32,810 nt of DNA from Veronia nyctiphanis (GCF_004116385.1 NZ_PEIB01000044.1:1-32810); one strand, 5' to 3'. Counted from the first letter of the stretch, positions 1-7,562 are shown. Notes: generated from the letters alone by a model not told the origin. Translations and numbers: made by a program.

Positions 1-185
1 CCCTTGGTCAGGTGGGGGACGAGCTTCTCCGCCCGGTTACCCCATAAACTGCCATCAATCCACTGGGTCTGCTTGTTTTCGCCATAGCCGATGGAGTAGG
101 CGAGGCTGAGGCTGGCGACCCGCTGGCCGCCCGGGGTGGTGCGCAGCACTGCGTCTGCGCCAAGTCGACAGAGTACCGATAACAT
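1..185 (-). CDS. ssb: Single-stranded DNA-binding protein (SSB), partial, runs off the left edge
   Basis: The reverse strand has an ATG at 185 that opens a frame running through position 1 without a stop. The N-terminus begins MLSVLCRLGADAVLR and continues through VASLSLAYSIGYGENKQTQWID, then a segment ending in AEKLVPHL. This is the SSB OB-fold pattern: the gene-name pattern of a short N-terminal strand, the SLAYS strand, a TQWID/GSLWG turn and the AEKL helix. SSB binds single-stranded DNA during phage replication and recombination. It follows the RecT stop by one base, so the two are co-translated, which fits an exonuclease-annealase-SSB recombination operon. About 61 residues are present and the acidic C-terminal tail is outside the window. 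Confidence in the family is high because of the context and the TQWID segment. Confidence 0.85.
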   Translation of the reverse strand, partial: MLSVLCRLGADAVLRTTPGGQRVASLSLAYSIGYGENKQTQWIDGSLWGNRAEKLVPHLTK

Positions 186-186
186 A

Positions 187-1093
187 TCAGGCGTCCTCCG
201 AGGTATCGACCGGAACGTCCGGTGTTTCATCGTGCTCACGCAGCGAAGCCAGACGGGCTTTGTAGGCAGCTCGGGCTGTTTTCATCTGTTCAGGTTCAAG
301 CGTTTTCGCCGACGTTTCCACCGCTGCCAGTGCGGACTCCGTTTCAGCAGACGCGATCTGCGCCAGTACCGCCACCAAAGCGTCCTGTTCATGGGGTGAC
401 TCCTTCTCTTGCAGGCGGGAGAGCAGGCTTTCGGTGCGACGGCGTCCTGCCGGTGCCGCGTTGATGGCCTTCTCTTCCGGGGGGGTCAGCTCATCGGGGG
501 TATAGACCCCCAGGATCACGTCTGGGCAGTAGAGTCTCGACCAGCGTTTGACCGCCAGATAGGCGATCTGCTGACGGGGATCTGACTTCCAGTTCGGTGA
601 GTTTCTGACCGTGACGGGCTTTAACAATACCTCCACCTCTCGCGGCTCCTGCTCGCCTTTCAGAGTGGCCCACACCCTGACGCCGAGACCATCTTCGTCT
701 TTTTTCTGGAGACCGCCGTTAATGTATGTGTCCCATTCCCCAAACCATTCGTAATGCAGGCGCTCTTTGGTTGGCGCCATGGTATTGATGACGGCATTCA
801 CCAGTTGGGCCTCATACCCAAGGGTGCCGTTAACCAGATGTGTTTTTTTGTGCCACCGCGTGCGGGTTCATGCCCCATTGCATGGCCTGTAAGGTCACGG
901 CCAGACAATCACCCGGGCTGCCGCGTAGGTGATTGGGTACCGTGGTTTTGCCTGCTGCCATCAACTCGGCAAACCGCTCAAGCCGGGACATGATGTCTGG
1001 ATTAAACATCAAGGTGGCCAAGTCGCAGTGACCTGCAGGCGACTCCACCATGGCAAGCTCTGTGGTCGGTATTTCGGTAAGTTCTGCGGTCAT
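187..1093 (-). CDS. recT: RecT-family single-strand annealing protein, frameshifted
   Basis: RecT-type proteins coat single strands made by a partner exonuclease and anneal them to complementary DNA. The N-terminal part (1093 to about 850) contains the segments CDLATLMFNPD, GDCLAVTLQAMQWGMNPHAVAQK. The C-terminal part (from about 845 to 187) continues LGYEAQLVNAVINTM and ends in an alanine/glutamate-rich tail. These are the RecT core motifs in order. The two halves are in different frames. The break is at a run of seven A on the coding strand (plus positions 843-849), and removing one A restores QKTHLVNGTLGYEAQLVN. Sits between the YqaJ exonuclease and SSB genes, with a 9-base gap to the former. 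A programmed slip is possible but would need +1, and many other genes here have similar breaks, so an erroneous extra A is the simpler reading. Confidence 0.85.
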
Positions 1094-1102
1094 GATGGCC
1101 TC

Positions 1103-2172
1103 CTAGACGCGAAAGACGCGGTTTTGTGTGCGGCGGGTAAACTGGGTAACCAGTTCAGGGTCGGCTTTTTTAAGGGCCGCGGTGTCCACCCGGTTGGTGG
1201 TTTGGGTCTTCCAGCTGCACAGCTTCTTGCCTTCGCTATCGATAAGGAGCTCGGCATGTTCGCCCATGAAGGCCTTGATCTGCATGTCGAGGCCACCGAT
1301 GCGTTTGCCGCCGACTTTAGGACCATAAGCCTCGGTTTCCAGTGCTTGTATTTGCTCTTTGACGGTCATGTACTGGCGGTAGGTGTTGATGACATCAGGC
1401 GTTGCCACGATGCTGTTGCCATTATCCTGTCGGTAGATGGACTCTACATCTTGTAGGGTTTGAGGCTCGGGAGCGACATCAGCTATCACATGCTCAAACC
1501 AGAAGGTGGTGAGTTTGTTGACCACAATGTCGACCAACTGCTGGCTCCACTGCATGGTGTAGGTTCGAAAGTCATTGCCGCCAATGAGCACGGCCAAGTC
1601 CCACTCACGCTTATCCAGTACCACCATGTAATGCAGCTCTTGCAACATGTAGTGCTCGGGCACTTCTCATCGGCCTCGACCAACATCACCTCACCGTCGC
1701 GGTGGGCGTACACATTGCCTTTGCCCCACATGTCCCGAGCTGCCCACTTATCCGCGGTTTTACATTCCAGCCCTTTGTCAGCCCCCACAATATGGCGGTC
1801 AATGTTGGCGCGAAGCCATGGCTGGGTTTTATGGACGAAAGGGTGGTTGCGCTTTTGGACTTTCTGCCCGGTGCGGCGGGCGTATTCTCTGGCCACCACA
1901 TCCTCGAGCTCGTTACCAAAATGGACGCGGTCGTTGTCAGAGAGATCGTCTGGCTCACTGCGTCCGGTTTTTTCTTCCCACACCTCATAGGCGGTGCGGT
2001 AGGGGCTGAGGCCTAAGATGGCGGCAACGTCGCTGCCACCGATGCCAAGACGACGCTGGAAATGAAAGCGGTCTTCGTCATTAAGGTTGACGTAGTTGGT
2101 GCCTTGAATGAGGGCATCGATATAGTGTTGATGGATGTCAGCTTTGGTCGGGTACTGTTCACAGGCGGTCAT
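1103..2172 (-). CDS. YqaJ-type viral recombinase exonuclease, frameshifted
   Basis: Phage 5'-3' double-strand exonuclease of the YqaJ/lambda-Exo family (PD-(D/E)XK fold), the usual partner of RecT. The start chosen is ATG at 2172 (MTACEQYPTKADIH), preceded by GGAGG. Family motifs follow: RRLGIGGSDVAAILGLSPY near residue 45, VHFGNELEDVVAREYARRTG, the acidic position in LRANIDRHIVG, and LECKTA as the ExK catalytic motif. Near plus position 1664 the frame breaks after VEADEK; one missing base restores KVPEHYMLQELHYMVVL, which is the family's conserved C-terminal helix, then IGGNDFRTY. The protein would be about 356 residues, typical of the family. In the raw sequence the upstream small gene reads in frame into this one, so a naive caller would report a false fusion. 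Function is known for the family; the frame repair is my inference. Confidence 0.85.
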
Positions 2173-2517
2173 GTTGGCGATCCTCCACAAGAGTGGTAGC
2201 AAGCTTGAAGGCGATGTCCTCGGCGGCTTCGGCGATGAGGCTTGGTACTCTTCGGAGAGGTTAGAGAATGCCTCCCGGTCGCCACGGGTGCGGGCCAACG
2301 CCTCACACACCATGCAGAAATCATAACTTTCAAAGGCTTTGGACAGGACGTCGTCAAAGTGCCAGTCGTCTTTGCCAATGTGAACGTGGTTGCCAGCCAA
2401 CAGGTCTTTGGAGATATCGCCGGTGAGGTTATCGATGGTGAATGCTCTCTCATCGAGGCGTGTCTGCTCGGCGAGGTAGCGGTTGAGATCGGTATCAATG
2501 ATGCTGTGTCTGTTCAT
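2159..2517 (-). CDS. Hypothetical phage protein, first gene of the recombination operon, frameshifted
   Basis: The ATG at 2517 is preceded by GAGGAGG. The product begins MNRHSIIDTDLNRYLAEQT and has HIGKDDWHFDDVLSKAFESYDF in its middle. In the raw frame it runs on into the exonuclease. One missing base near 2240 (a CC that should be CCC) restores a tail reading LIAEAAEDIAFKLATTLVED and a stop at 2159, which overlaps the exonuclease start by 14 bases. The reconstructed length is about 119 residues. I do not recognise the family. It is acidic and helical, lacks a signal peptide or membrane segment, and its place as leader of an exo-recT-ssb operon suggests an accessory recombination or host-takeover role, but that is only positional. 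It lies directly downstream of CI-type operators, so it is an early lytic gene. Confidence 0.6.
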
Positions 2518-2553
2518 GGGACCTCCTCGGTCGTGGGTAACGACAAGGAAACC

Positions 2554-2597
2554 TTAGCAAGCTAAGAGTCTTAGTTTTGTCTTATTTATTAAACTAA
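2554..2597. promoter_or_regulatory. Left operator region (OL-like) for CI/Cro
   Basis: TTAGCAAGCTAA at 2554-2565 is nearly identical to the palindrome TTAGCATGCTAA upstream of cro. A weaker copy TTATTAAACTAA lies at 2586-2597. Both sit upstream of the leftward recombination operon, just as OL does in lambda. The consensus TTAG-N4-CTAA is read directly from this window; binding by CI and Cro is inferred from position. Confidence 0.55.
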
Positions 2598-2664
2598 GAA
2601 ATATTTAGTTTGATGAGCAAATAGCCCACTGATTTTTCTGAAATCTTAGGGAGAAAGGTAAAGA

Positions 2665-3362
2665 TTAGCGAAGAACGGAATACCAGAACACTCTACCAAT
2701 AATGGTGATGGCAGTGGATTCTTCCTTAGAATAGTGCTCGTCAGGATATTCGTCGGCGTTGAAACTTCGAAGACGAAGTCCGCCACCCGGTAAGCGGTAA
2801 ATCAGTTTGACTCTCAGCATACCGTCGTGGTCGATGGCATACATATCGCCGTCTTTGATTGTGCGGTTCCCCGTATCGACACCGATTGTTGCAGAGTCAG
2901 GGAGCACGGGCTCCATGCTATTTCCCTCGACCTTTGCACAGGCAGCATTAATTGGCTCGATGCCTTTGCGGGTAAGGGTTGAGCGAGCAAAACGAAGCTT
3001 CGGACCCGTTACTTCTGGTGCAGGAAATGCGCCGGGCCCTGCTGACAAACAGACTTCAGTAAAGAGAGGAACTTCTACTTCATCTTCATCAAGACCTGTC
3101 TCACTGTCCCATGGCTCAATGTTCCCAAGCATGATGCATCAATGGTGGGGACTTGGTCTCCTTTATCCTCGCCTTGCATCAACCACTGCGGATCGCACTT
3201 CAAGACTTTGGCCAGAGAAAAAACTTTCACCCCGCTGGGCTTGGTCATTCCACTCATCCATTGACTGACACCGCCGCTGGAAACGCCGGTGGCTCTAGTG
3301 ATGTCAACGCCCTTTAGGCCTAGTGCGGCCATGCGTTGTTTGATGCGGTCTGAAATACTCAT
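2665..3362 (-). CDS. CI-type prophage repressor (HTH plus S24 autoprotease), frameshifted
   Basis: Maintains lysogeny by binding the operators on both sides of the gene and is cut when RecA is activated. N-terminal HTH: MSISDRIKQRMAALGLKGVDITRATGVSSGGVSQWMSG splits into the usual helix-turn-helix pattern within residues 1-65. The C-terminal half carries an Ala-Gly cleavage site (LSAGPGAF), the S24 serine motif EGNSMEPVLPDSATIGVD and the lysine strand LRVKLIYRLPGGGLRLRSFN. The frame breaks near 3130-3136; one missing base after DAS restores MLGNIEPWDSETG and gives about 232 residues, a normal CI size. The start has no Shine-Dalgarno sequence and a possible -10 (TAGAAT) ends six bases before the ATG, so the message may be leaderless as in lambda PRM. 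If the shift were real, the repressor would lose its dimerisation/protease domain and the lysogen would be unstable. Confidence 0.85.
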
Positions 3363-3363
3363 T

Positions 3364-3422
3364 TTAGTATTCTAAACTCAAAAACAATTTAGTGTCTTGA
3401 GTTTTTCTCTTAGCATGCTAAG
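3364..3422. promoter_or_regulatory. Right operator region (OR-like), three sites between cI and cro
   Basis: Three spaced sites are visible: TTAGTATTCTAA at 3364-3375, the imperfect TTAGTGTCTTGA at 3389-3400 and the perfect palindrome CTTAGCATGCTAAG at 3409-3422. Starts are 25 and 21 bases apart, close to two helical turns, as expected for cooperative binding on one DNA face. Sites overlap the likely cI and cro promoters. Confidence 0.6.
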
Positions 3423-3424
3423 AT
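3397..3424 (+). promoter_or_regulatory. Probable rightward early promoter (PR) for cro
   Basis: TTGAGT at 3397-3402, a 16-base spacer and TAAGAT at 3419-3424 match sigma-70 boxes. The spacer and -10 are covered by the palindromic operator at 3409-3422, so repressor binding would block polymerase. The cro ATG lies 32 bases downstream with AGGAG in between. Confidence 0.45.
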
Positions 3425-3455
3425 TCACGAGCAATCTTCATACAGGAGAGACGCA

Positions 3456-3641
3456 ATGAACAAATCAGACGCTATTAAATTCTTTGGCAATCAGACCAAA
3501 CTCGCCGAAGCGCTCGGCATCACTAACTCATCAATCTCCCAATGGGGGGAACACGTCCCCCCACTGAGAGCGTTTCAGATTGAACGACTGACCCACGGCA
3601 AATTAAAAGTAGTAGATGCCGGTCTCAGACACCGCCGCTGA
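3456..3641 (+). CDS. cro: Cro-type repressor
   Basis: A 61-residue HTH protein divergent from cI. Its sequence MNKSDAIKFFGNQTKLAEALGITNSSISQWGEHVPPLRAFQIERLT matches the P22/lambda-like Cro pattern: a short N-terminal helix, the Q-T-K-LAEALGI scanning helix and the SSISQWG recognition helix, followed by PPLRAFQIE. Cro turns down repressor and early gene synthesis during lytic growth. The start has a clear AGGAG sequence nine bases upstream. It is the first gene of the rightward early operon, and the next gene begins 39 bases later. The gene is intact, unlike its divergent neighbour. Confidence 0.85.
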   Translation: MNKSDAIKFFGNQTKLAEALGITNSSISQWGEHVPPLRAFQIERLTHGKLKVVDAGLRHRR

Positions 3642-3680
3642 TCTCCATCAGCGATTTCACTCTAGTCGAGGTGAAGCATT

Positions 3681-4292
3681 ATGACTATGACCATCAATAA
3701 ACATCGCCTTCAACTGCTCCACAAACACCTGCAACAGTGGATGGAGCGTCCCCGCATGAATCAGACACAGGTTGCCAACGACATCGTTGAACATTTCCGC
3801 TTCCTCGGCCTCGAGAAGCAACTCCAGGTCGAGGATATCTTCTTCATGGATACTGGCGATCCTTATACCGACATGAACACCAATCGTCAGAAGGTGTTCC
3901 GCTGGCTTGGGCTGATGGATAACGGCACCAAACGCTCTCCCGCCAGACTCTTCTTTGTCGAACAGGCCATTGTTGCCGCCATGCCCCCCGATATCCGCCT
4001 TGCCTACCTCAACGACGTTTACCCCTTAAGCGGCCTTTACATTGGAGCCCGCCCAGAGCAGGGCGAAAGCCTCAACTGCGACAAACTGGCTGCCGCCCTT
4101 ACTAAAGAAAACATGGAAGCCCAGCTGTCTGTCATTGAGCTCAGTGACCGCCCGGACTGCGAGCCAACCGTCTGCAAAGCCTACCGAGAACTGAAAGAAT
4201 CTGCGGCCACCACCTTGGCGGCCATTGATGTGCTGGAAAGCCACTACCCGCAACTGACCGAGCAGCGCCCAGTTGAAAGGAGTGCATCATGA
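3681..4292 (+). CDS. YdaT/YmfL-like phage regulator in the CII position
   Basis: A 203-residue protein directly after cro. The N-terminal half has an HTH-like segment (MNQTQVANDIVEHF), then NRQKVFRWLGL and a long stretch including VEQAIVAAMPPDIRLAYLNDVYPL. That order, with a polar FRWL motif followed by helices ending in LP/MP-x-x-x-R-x-x-Y, resembles the YdaT/YmfL proteins encoded next to YdaS/Cro genes in lambdoid prophages. The C-terminal half is helical (residues 120-195). Such proteins act as CII-like regulators and are toxic in E. coli when expressed alone. The gene overlaps the O start by four bases (ATGA). The role is inferred from position and weak sequence resemblance; a generic CII-like regulator is the alternative. 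Confidence 0.55.
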   Translation: MTMTINKHRLQLLHKHLQQWMERPRMNQTQVANDIVEHFRFLGLEKQLQVEDIFFMDTGDPYTDMNTNRQKVFRWLGLMDNGTKRSPARLFFVEQAIVAAMPPDIRLAYLNDVYPLSGLYIGARPEQGESLNCDKLAAALTKENMEAQLSVIELSDRPDCEPTVCKAYRELKESAATTLAAIDVLESHYPQLTEQRPVERSAS

Positions 4293-5185
4293 GTATGTCG
4301 TCCAACGTGGTGAACTTCCCCGAGGGCCAGAAAGCCTCAGTGGAGGATGGCTTCTATCGTGTGGCCAATCAGCTGGGCCGTGCCCTCTGCCGTGTCCGAT
4401 TGAGTGACAGAGAGAGCCGGGTCGTGCAGGCCGTGATGATGAAAACCTATGGCTTCAATAAAAGCATGGACTGGATGTGTAATGCGCAAATTGCCGAGCT
4501 GACTGGCATTCACGTCACCAACATCGGCAAGGTCAAAACTGCCTTAAAACGGCGCAATATTCTTATCGTCATCGACAAGCAAATTGGCCTCAATCCTATG
4601 ACCGATGAATGGGTTTATGAGGACAAGCGGAGCGAGGTAAAAAGTCAGGTTCGACTCGTTAAAACGTCAACCCCGACTCATACAAAGAAAGTCAATGTTG
4701 ACTCGGGGGGTAGTCAATCCCGACTCGAGTCAAAGTCAGTATCGACTCATAAAAAAGTCAGCCCCGACAACCACAATAGACAAGACACTATTACAAAAGA
4801 CAAGGTTACAAAAGACAGCGCGCGCGAGCGACGCGCCCCACGAGCTTCACCCACTCCCTCCAACTTTGAGATTTCTACAGAGCTGTTCAACTGGGCGACC
4901 AAGAACGAGATTGTGGTCGACCTGACGCAGGAAACCGAGAAGTTTCTGGACTACCACCGTGCCAAGGGCTCGACCTTCAAGGATTGGACCGCTGCATGGC
5001 GTAACTGGATGCGCAATGCCAAGCGCTTCGCTACCAAGCACACACCCACAGCGGCCAATGACAGCTACACGGGATTGTTTACCAAGGAAATTCAAGAGTG
5101 GATTGATGCGCCGGATGCGTCGCCGATCAGCGAAGAGCGCCGGGCAGCCCTGATGTCTGGGAGTGTGGATTATGGACCTTTCTGA
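4289..5185 (+). CDS. Replication initiation protein O-like, contains the phage origin
   Basis: A 298-residue initiator. Residues about 15-105 form a winged-helix Rep_O-type domain: VEDGFYRVANQLGRAL, RLSDRESRVVQAVMMKTYGFNK, then MCNAQIAELTGIHVTNIGKVKTAL. The middle (about 115-195) is hydrophilic and low-complexity, and its DNA holds six iterons and an A-rich stretch. The C-terminal domain (about 200-260) has the FLDYHRAKGSTFKDWTAAWRNWMRNA pattern typical of phage replication and DnaT-like proteins that contact the helicase loader. The start ATG has AAGGAG six bases upstream and overlaps the preceding stop. As in lambda, the initiator would bind iterons inside its own gene. The gene is complete, and its middle is constrained by both coding and origin function. 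Confidence 0.85.
   Translation: MSMSSNVVNFPEGQKASVEDGFYRVANQLGRALCRVRLSDRESRVVQAVMMKTYGFNKSMDWMCNAQIAELTGIHVTNIGKVKTALKRRNILIVIDKQIGLNPMTDEWVYEDKRSEVKSQVRLVKTSTPTHTKKVNVDSGGSQSRLESKSVSTHKKVSPDNHNRQDTITKDKVTKDSARERRAPRASPTPSNFEISTELFNWATKNEIVVDLTQETEKFLDYHRAKGSTFKDWTAAWRNWMRNAKRFATKHTPTAANDSYTGLFTKEIQEWIDAPDASPISEERRAALMSGSVDYGPF
4643..4768. other. Phage replication origin: six iterons inside the O-like gene
   Basis: Six copies of AGTCA-N4-CGACTC (arms AGTC/GACT) begin at 4643, 4665, 4690, 4712, 4734 and 4756. Steps are 22, 25, 22, 22 and 22 bases, about two helical turns, so all copies face the same side of the helix. Copy 2 has CGTCA, copy 3 has TGACTC and copy 6 ends at CGAC. The arrangement matches the lambda ori, where O binds iterons within its own gene. 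Confidence 0.8.
4771..4820. other. Candidate DNA-unwinding element beside the iterons
   Basis: Immediately right of the iterons is a purine/A-rich tract with a tandem TTACAAAAGACA repeat at 4791 and 4806 (15-base step) and an earlier AGACAAGACA copy. An A-rich strand-biased tract next to initiator sites is where lambda-like origins melt. The melting role is inferred from position and composition. Confidence 0.5.
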
Positions 5186-5819
5186 GAAAACACTGTTTGC
5201 GGAGTTGATGTGCCTGACGGCCAGTCTGTACATGAAAGAGCCCCTGTCACGGCCATCCCTCGGGATTTATTGGAATGCCCTCAAGGACTTCCCCCTCGAG
5301 GATGTCAGGCGGGCGTTGGATTTACACCTACGTAATACCGATACCGGGCAGTTCTTCCCCAAGCCTGCCGACATCATCCGCCAGATGGAGGGCAATACCC
5401 AGACCCGAGGCGAACTGGCATGGACCAAGGTACACGGGGCCATTCAGTCTGTGGGGGCTTGGCAGTCCGTGGTGTTTGACGACCCGATCATCCATCAGGT
5501 GATCAGCGACATGGGCGGCTGGGTGTCTCTGTGCCATACCGAGAGCGATGAGCTGCCGTATCGTCACAACGAGTTTGTCCGACGTTACCGCGCCTATACG
5601 GGCCAGCCACCGACCGGGTATCCCAAGAAACTCATTGGGATCAGCGAGGCCAACAACACCCAAAGCGGCCATGAGGTCGATGACCCGATGGTGGTGGGCA
5701 ATATCGAGAAGGCCAAGGAGGTTTATCAGGGAGGCCGACGAGCCATTAATCGGCCGCAGCAGATGTCCATTGAGGACTTGTGCAGCAACGTGGTTAGGCT
5801 GAAAAATGAGCGCTCTTGA
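5172..5819 (+). CDS. DUF6475-like replication partner protein (P position)
   Basis: A 215-residue protein downstream of the initiator. I choose the ATG at 5172 rather than the in-frame GTG at 5163, because GGGAG sits eight bases before the ATG. The N-terminal half has a distinctive segment: LGIYWNALKDFPLEDVRRALDLH, then GQFFPKPADIIRQMEG, which I recognise as the DUF6475-type phage domain found next to O-like initiators. The middle carries WVSLCHTE and EFVRRYRAYTG, a pattern also seen in lambda P-like loaders. It probably helps bring the host DnaB helicase to the origin; that role comes from gene order. It overlaps the O stop and the next start. Intact. Confidence 0.65.
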   Translation: MDLSEKTLFAELMCLTASLYMKEPLSRPSLGIYWNALKDFPLEDVRRALDLHLRNTDTGQFFPKPADIIRQMEGNTQTRGELAWTKVHGAIQSVGAWQSVVFDDPIIHQVISDMGGWVSLCHTESDELPYRHNEFVRRYRAYTGQPPTGYPKKLIGISEANNTQSGHEVDDPMVVGNIEKAKEVYQGGRRAINRPQQMSIEDLCSNVVRLKNERS

Positions 5820-6188
5820 AGCCACCCTCGCTATGCAGTTGCTGGCCGTGGGCGTACCGGAGCCGGAAAGGGAATACCGGTTTCATCCGACCCGGCGTTG
5901 GCGGTTCGACTTTGCGTGGCCGGACAGGCTGATGGCGGTTGAGGTCGAGGGCGGCGGATGGAACGGGGGACGGCATACCCGGGGCAAGGGCTTTGCCAGT
6001 GACATGGTGAAGTATTCCGAGGCGATGCGTCTTGGCTGGACGGTCTACCGCTGCGACGGGGGGCTCATTCAGAGCGGGGAGCAATCACGGCCATTGAGAC
6101 AATCTTGGGTCGGTTATCGGTTGCGCACACTGCGTCGCCACTGCGCACAAAATCCGACGCACCTGCGTCGCAAGGGGGAAGTGGATGA
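5806..6188 (+). CDS. Small PD-(D/E)XK-type phage endonuclease, frameshifted near its end
   Basis: The core reads FDFAWPDRLMAVEVEGGGWNGGRHTRGKGFASD, then KYSEAMRLGWTVYRCDGGLIQSG. The D...EVEGG pattern followed by GRHTRG and a W-x-V-x-R strand is that of small Vsr/DUF559-like or RecB-like nucleases found in phage replication regions. It could process recombination or replication intermediates. One missing base near 6075-6081 shifts the raw frame. Restoring it gives AITAIETILGRL and a stop TGA at 6186-6188 that overlaps the next ATG (ATGA), the normal coupling in this operon, so the original frame is clear. The intended length is about 127 residues. The raw reading would instead run to 6201 with a basic, unrelated tail. 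Confidence 0.65.
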
Positions 6189-6521
6189 CGGTATTGCATG
6201 AGATTGCTGAGGTGATAGGGCCCGTGGCCGCGCTAAAACTGGGGCAGGAGATGGGTGGCGCCACCCTTTACGTGCCGCACTTCCCGACCCACTTTCATCC
6301 CTTGGTGCTGGCCATTGGGCAGGTTGATGCGGAGCGGCTGTGTAGGTTCTATGGCGGTGAGACGCTCGACATCCCGAACAAGGTCATGGTACGGCGGGTC
6401 AGAAACCAGCTTATTCGAAAGACCTACCATGGGATGCCAGAGCGGGAGTCCAACAGGGCCATGCACCTTGCGCGGGAATATGCTATCGAGGCGGCATGTG
6501 TTGAATATTGTGCGGTGTTAG
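6185..6521 (+). CDS. Mor-family transcription activator, HTH in another frame
   Basis: The N-terminal 95 residues read IGPVAALKLGQEMGGATLYVP followed by helices ending in RRVRNQLIRKTYHGMP. This is the Mor/C activator pattern (G-P-A-x-x-L-x-x-x-x-GG-x-x-x-YVP). Mor drives late or middle transcription in Mu-like phages. In the raw frame the protein continues to 6679 as an unrelated AT-rich tail. In the next frame, from about 6482, the DNA encodes MLSRRHVLNIVRC and a stop at 6521, which is a typical recognition helix following LARE. So one extra base, or more likely a two-base loss in TATATG, separates them near 6476-6482. It precedes the late operon and would be its activator, which suits the repeated dyad upstream of two late gene blocks. 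Confidence 0.65.
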
Positions 6522-6675
6522 CAAAAATTGATAGTGGTTCCCAGAATCGACTTTCAAACTTAATGTTTCCCGACTGTTCAAATATTATCTGGCCTGTTTC
6601 GTCAAATAAAAGAATAACTTCCACAAAGGGAGTCCTTCGAATTGGTCAATTATTTATCTGGATAGAAAGTCGTCT

Positions 6676-7518
6676 ATGAAAAAACTGTCACTCATGAGCA
6701 TTGCAGCAGTGCTCTTGTCACTGTCTGGCCAAACAATTGCCGATACGCCAGAAGAGAAAATTGTTTTCGAGAAATTCGTCAAAGGACTACTGCCTGATGG
6801 CAAGCGTTCTTATTTAAAAACTCGCATGATGGATTTAGCTATGACTGGCTACGAATCATCTCCTGCAAAAGCAAATGGTATTGACCGAGTGTCTTCGCAG
6901 TTAGTGTTTAATAAATTTTTGGATGATTATTTTTTTAGTAGCCAATATGAAACAGAACTTTTCAATGCATATCGCAAGGTTTTTACTCTCGAAGAGATCA
7001 ACCTGCTGGCCGAAGAGTATTTGAAGGATGAATGTCAAAACGCGTTGACAGAGGAATTATTGCATTTAGGTAAGCAAGATTCCATAGACCCTGCACCCTG
7101 TGTTGGCTTGTTTTTGGGGGATAATCAGTTCAAAGACAAACACCCGCAGTTGTGGGCTGAGATAAAGCACTTACCAGCAAAGCACCTGAGAAAAAATGCA
7201 CTAGATTTGAATAAACAATTTCATCACCAATCGGTTATTCAGCGTATAGCCGACATTCTATCAACCGACTTGCCTTTGGAGATATCTGCTGGGTGGACGT
7301 TGGAGAGTGTTTCGGTTGGTTATAACCTTCTCGAAACGAGTGTTGTTTACCCTCAAGATAGGAAGCCCCTCAAGAAGTCGGAAATGGGCGGCTACGCGCA
7401 GTTTCTTTGCAATAGCCCATCTAACTTTTTTGAGAATGGAGGGGTGTTGGTCTATCAAATTAAAGACAATAAAAATAAACACTTGGATTCAATCAAGTTT
7501 ACGTTGGATGATTGCTAA
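6676..7518 (+). CDS. Secreted protein of unknown function (cargo gene)
   Basis: A 280-residue protein with a clear Sec signal peptide: MKKLSLMSIAAVLLSLSGQTIA, with cleavage probably before D23. The mature part is hydrophilic and mostly helical up to about residue 200, then looks like strands to the end. It has four cysteines (in the DECQN, APCVG, FLCNS segments and the terminal DDC), consistent with two disulfides in the periplasm. I do not recognise a family. The gene is AT-rich compared with the phage genes around it and sits between the Mor-like activator and the lysis cassette, the usual place for a lysogenic conversion gene. No good Shine-Dalgarno sequence precedes the ATG. It could alter the cell surface or exclude other phages, but there is no direct evidence. 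Confidence 0.6.
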   Translation: MKKLSLMSIAAVLLSLSGQTIADTPEEKIVFEKFVKGLLPDGKRSYLKTRMMDLAMTGYESSPAKANGIDRVSSQLVFNKFLDDYFFSSQYETELFNAYRKVFTLEEINLLAEEYLKDECQNALTEELLHLGKQDSIDPAPCVGLFLGDNQFKDKHPQLWAEIKHLPAKHLRKNALDLNKQFHHQSVIQRIADILSTDLPLEISAGWTLESVSVGYNLLETSVVYPQDRKPLKKSEMGGYAQFLCNSPSNFFENGGVLVYQIKDNKNKHLDSIKFTLDDC

Positions 7519-7538
7519 AGCCTTTTGTATTTCTGCTC

Positions 7539-7562
7539 GGTGAACCATTTCACCTAATCAAC
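7539..7562 (+). promoter_or_regulatory. Dyad and 19-base repeat upstream of the lysis operon (candidate late promoter)
   Basis: GGTGAA-CCAT-TTCACC at 7539-7554 is a perfect inverted repeat. The stretch ACCATTTCACCTAATCAAC (7544-7562) recurs with one change at 28468-28486, again just upstream of a virion gene block. A likely binding site for the phage late activator; no experimental link. Confidence 0.45.

Noticed and set aside
1486-2517. A continuous 343-residue frame joining the first operon gene to the exonuclease
   Set aside because: The exonuclease has its own start with GGAGG at 2172, and the upstream gene regains a normal end at 2159 with one base restored. The fusion is an artefact of the missing base.
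4643-4768. Regular repeats as a CRISPR array
   Set aside because: The unit is short (15 bases) and spaced by 7-10 bases within a coding sequence, with no cas genes. They are iterons.
6522-6679. C-terminal extension of the Mor-like protein
   Set aside because: AT-rich, unrelated to the family, and the HTH end is encoded in another frame that stops at 6521.
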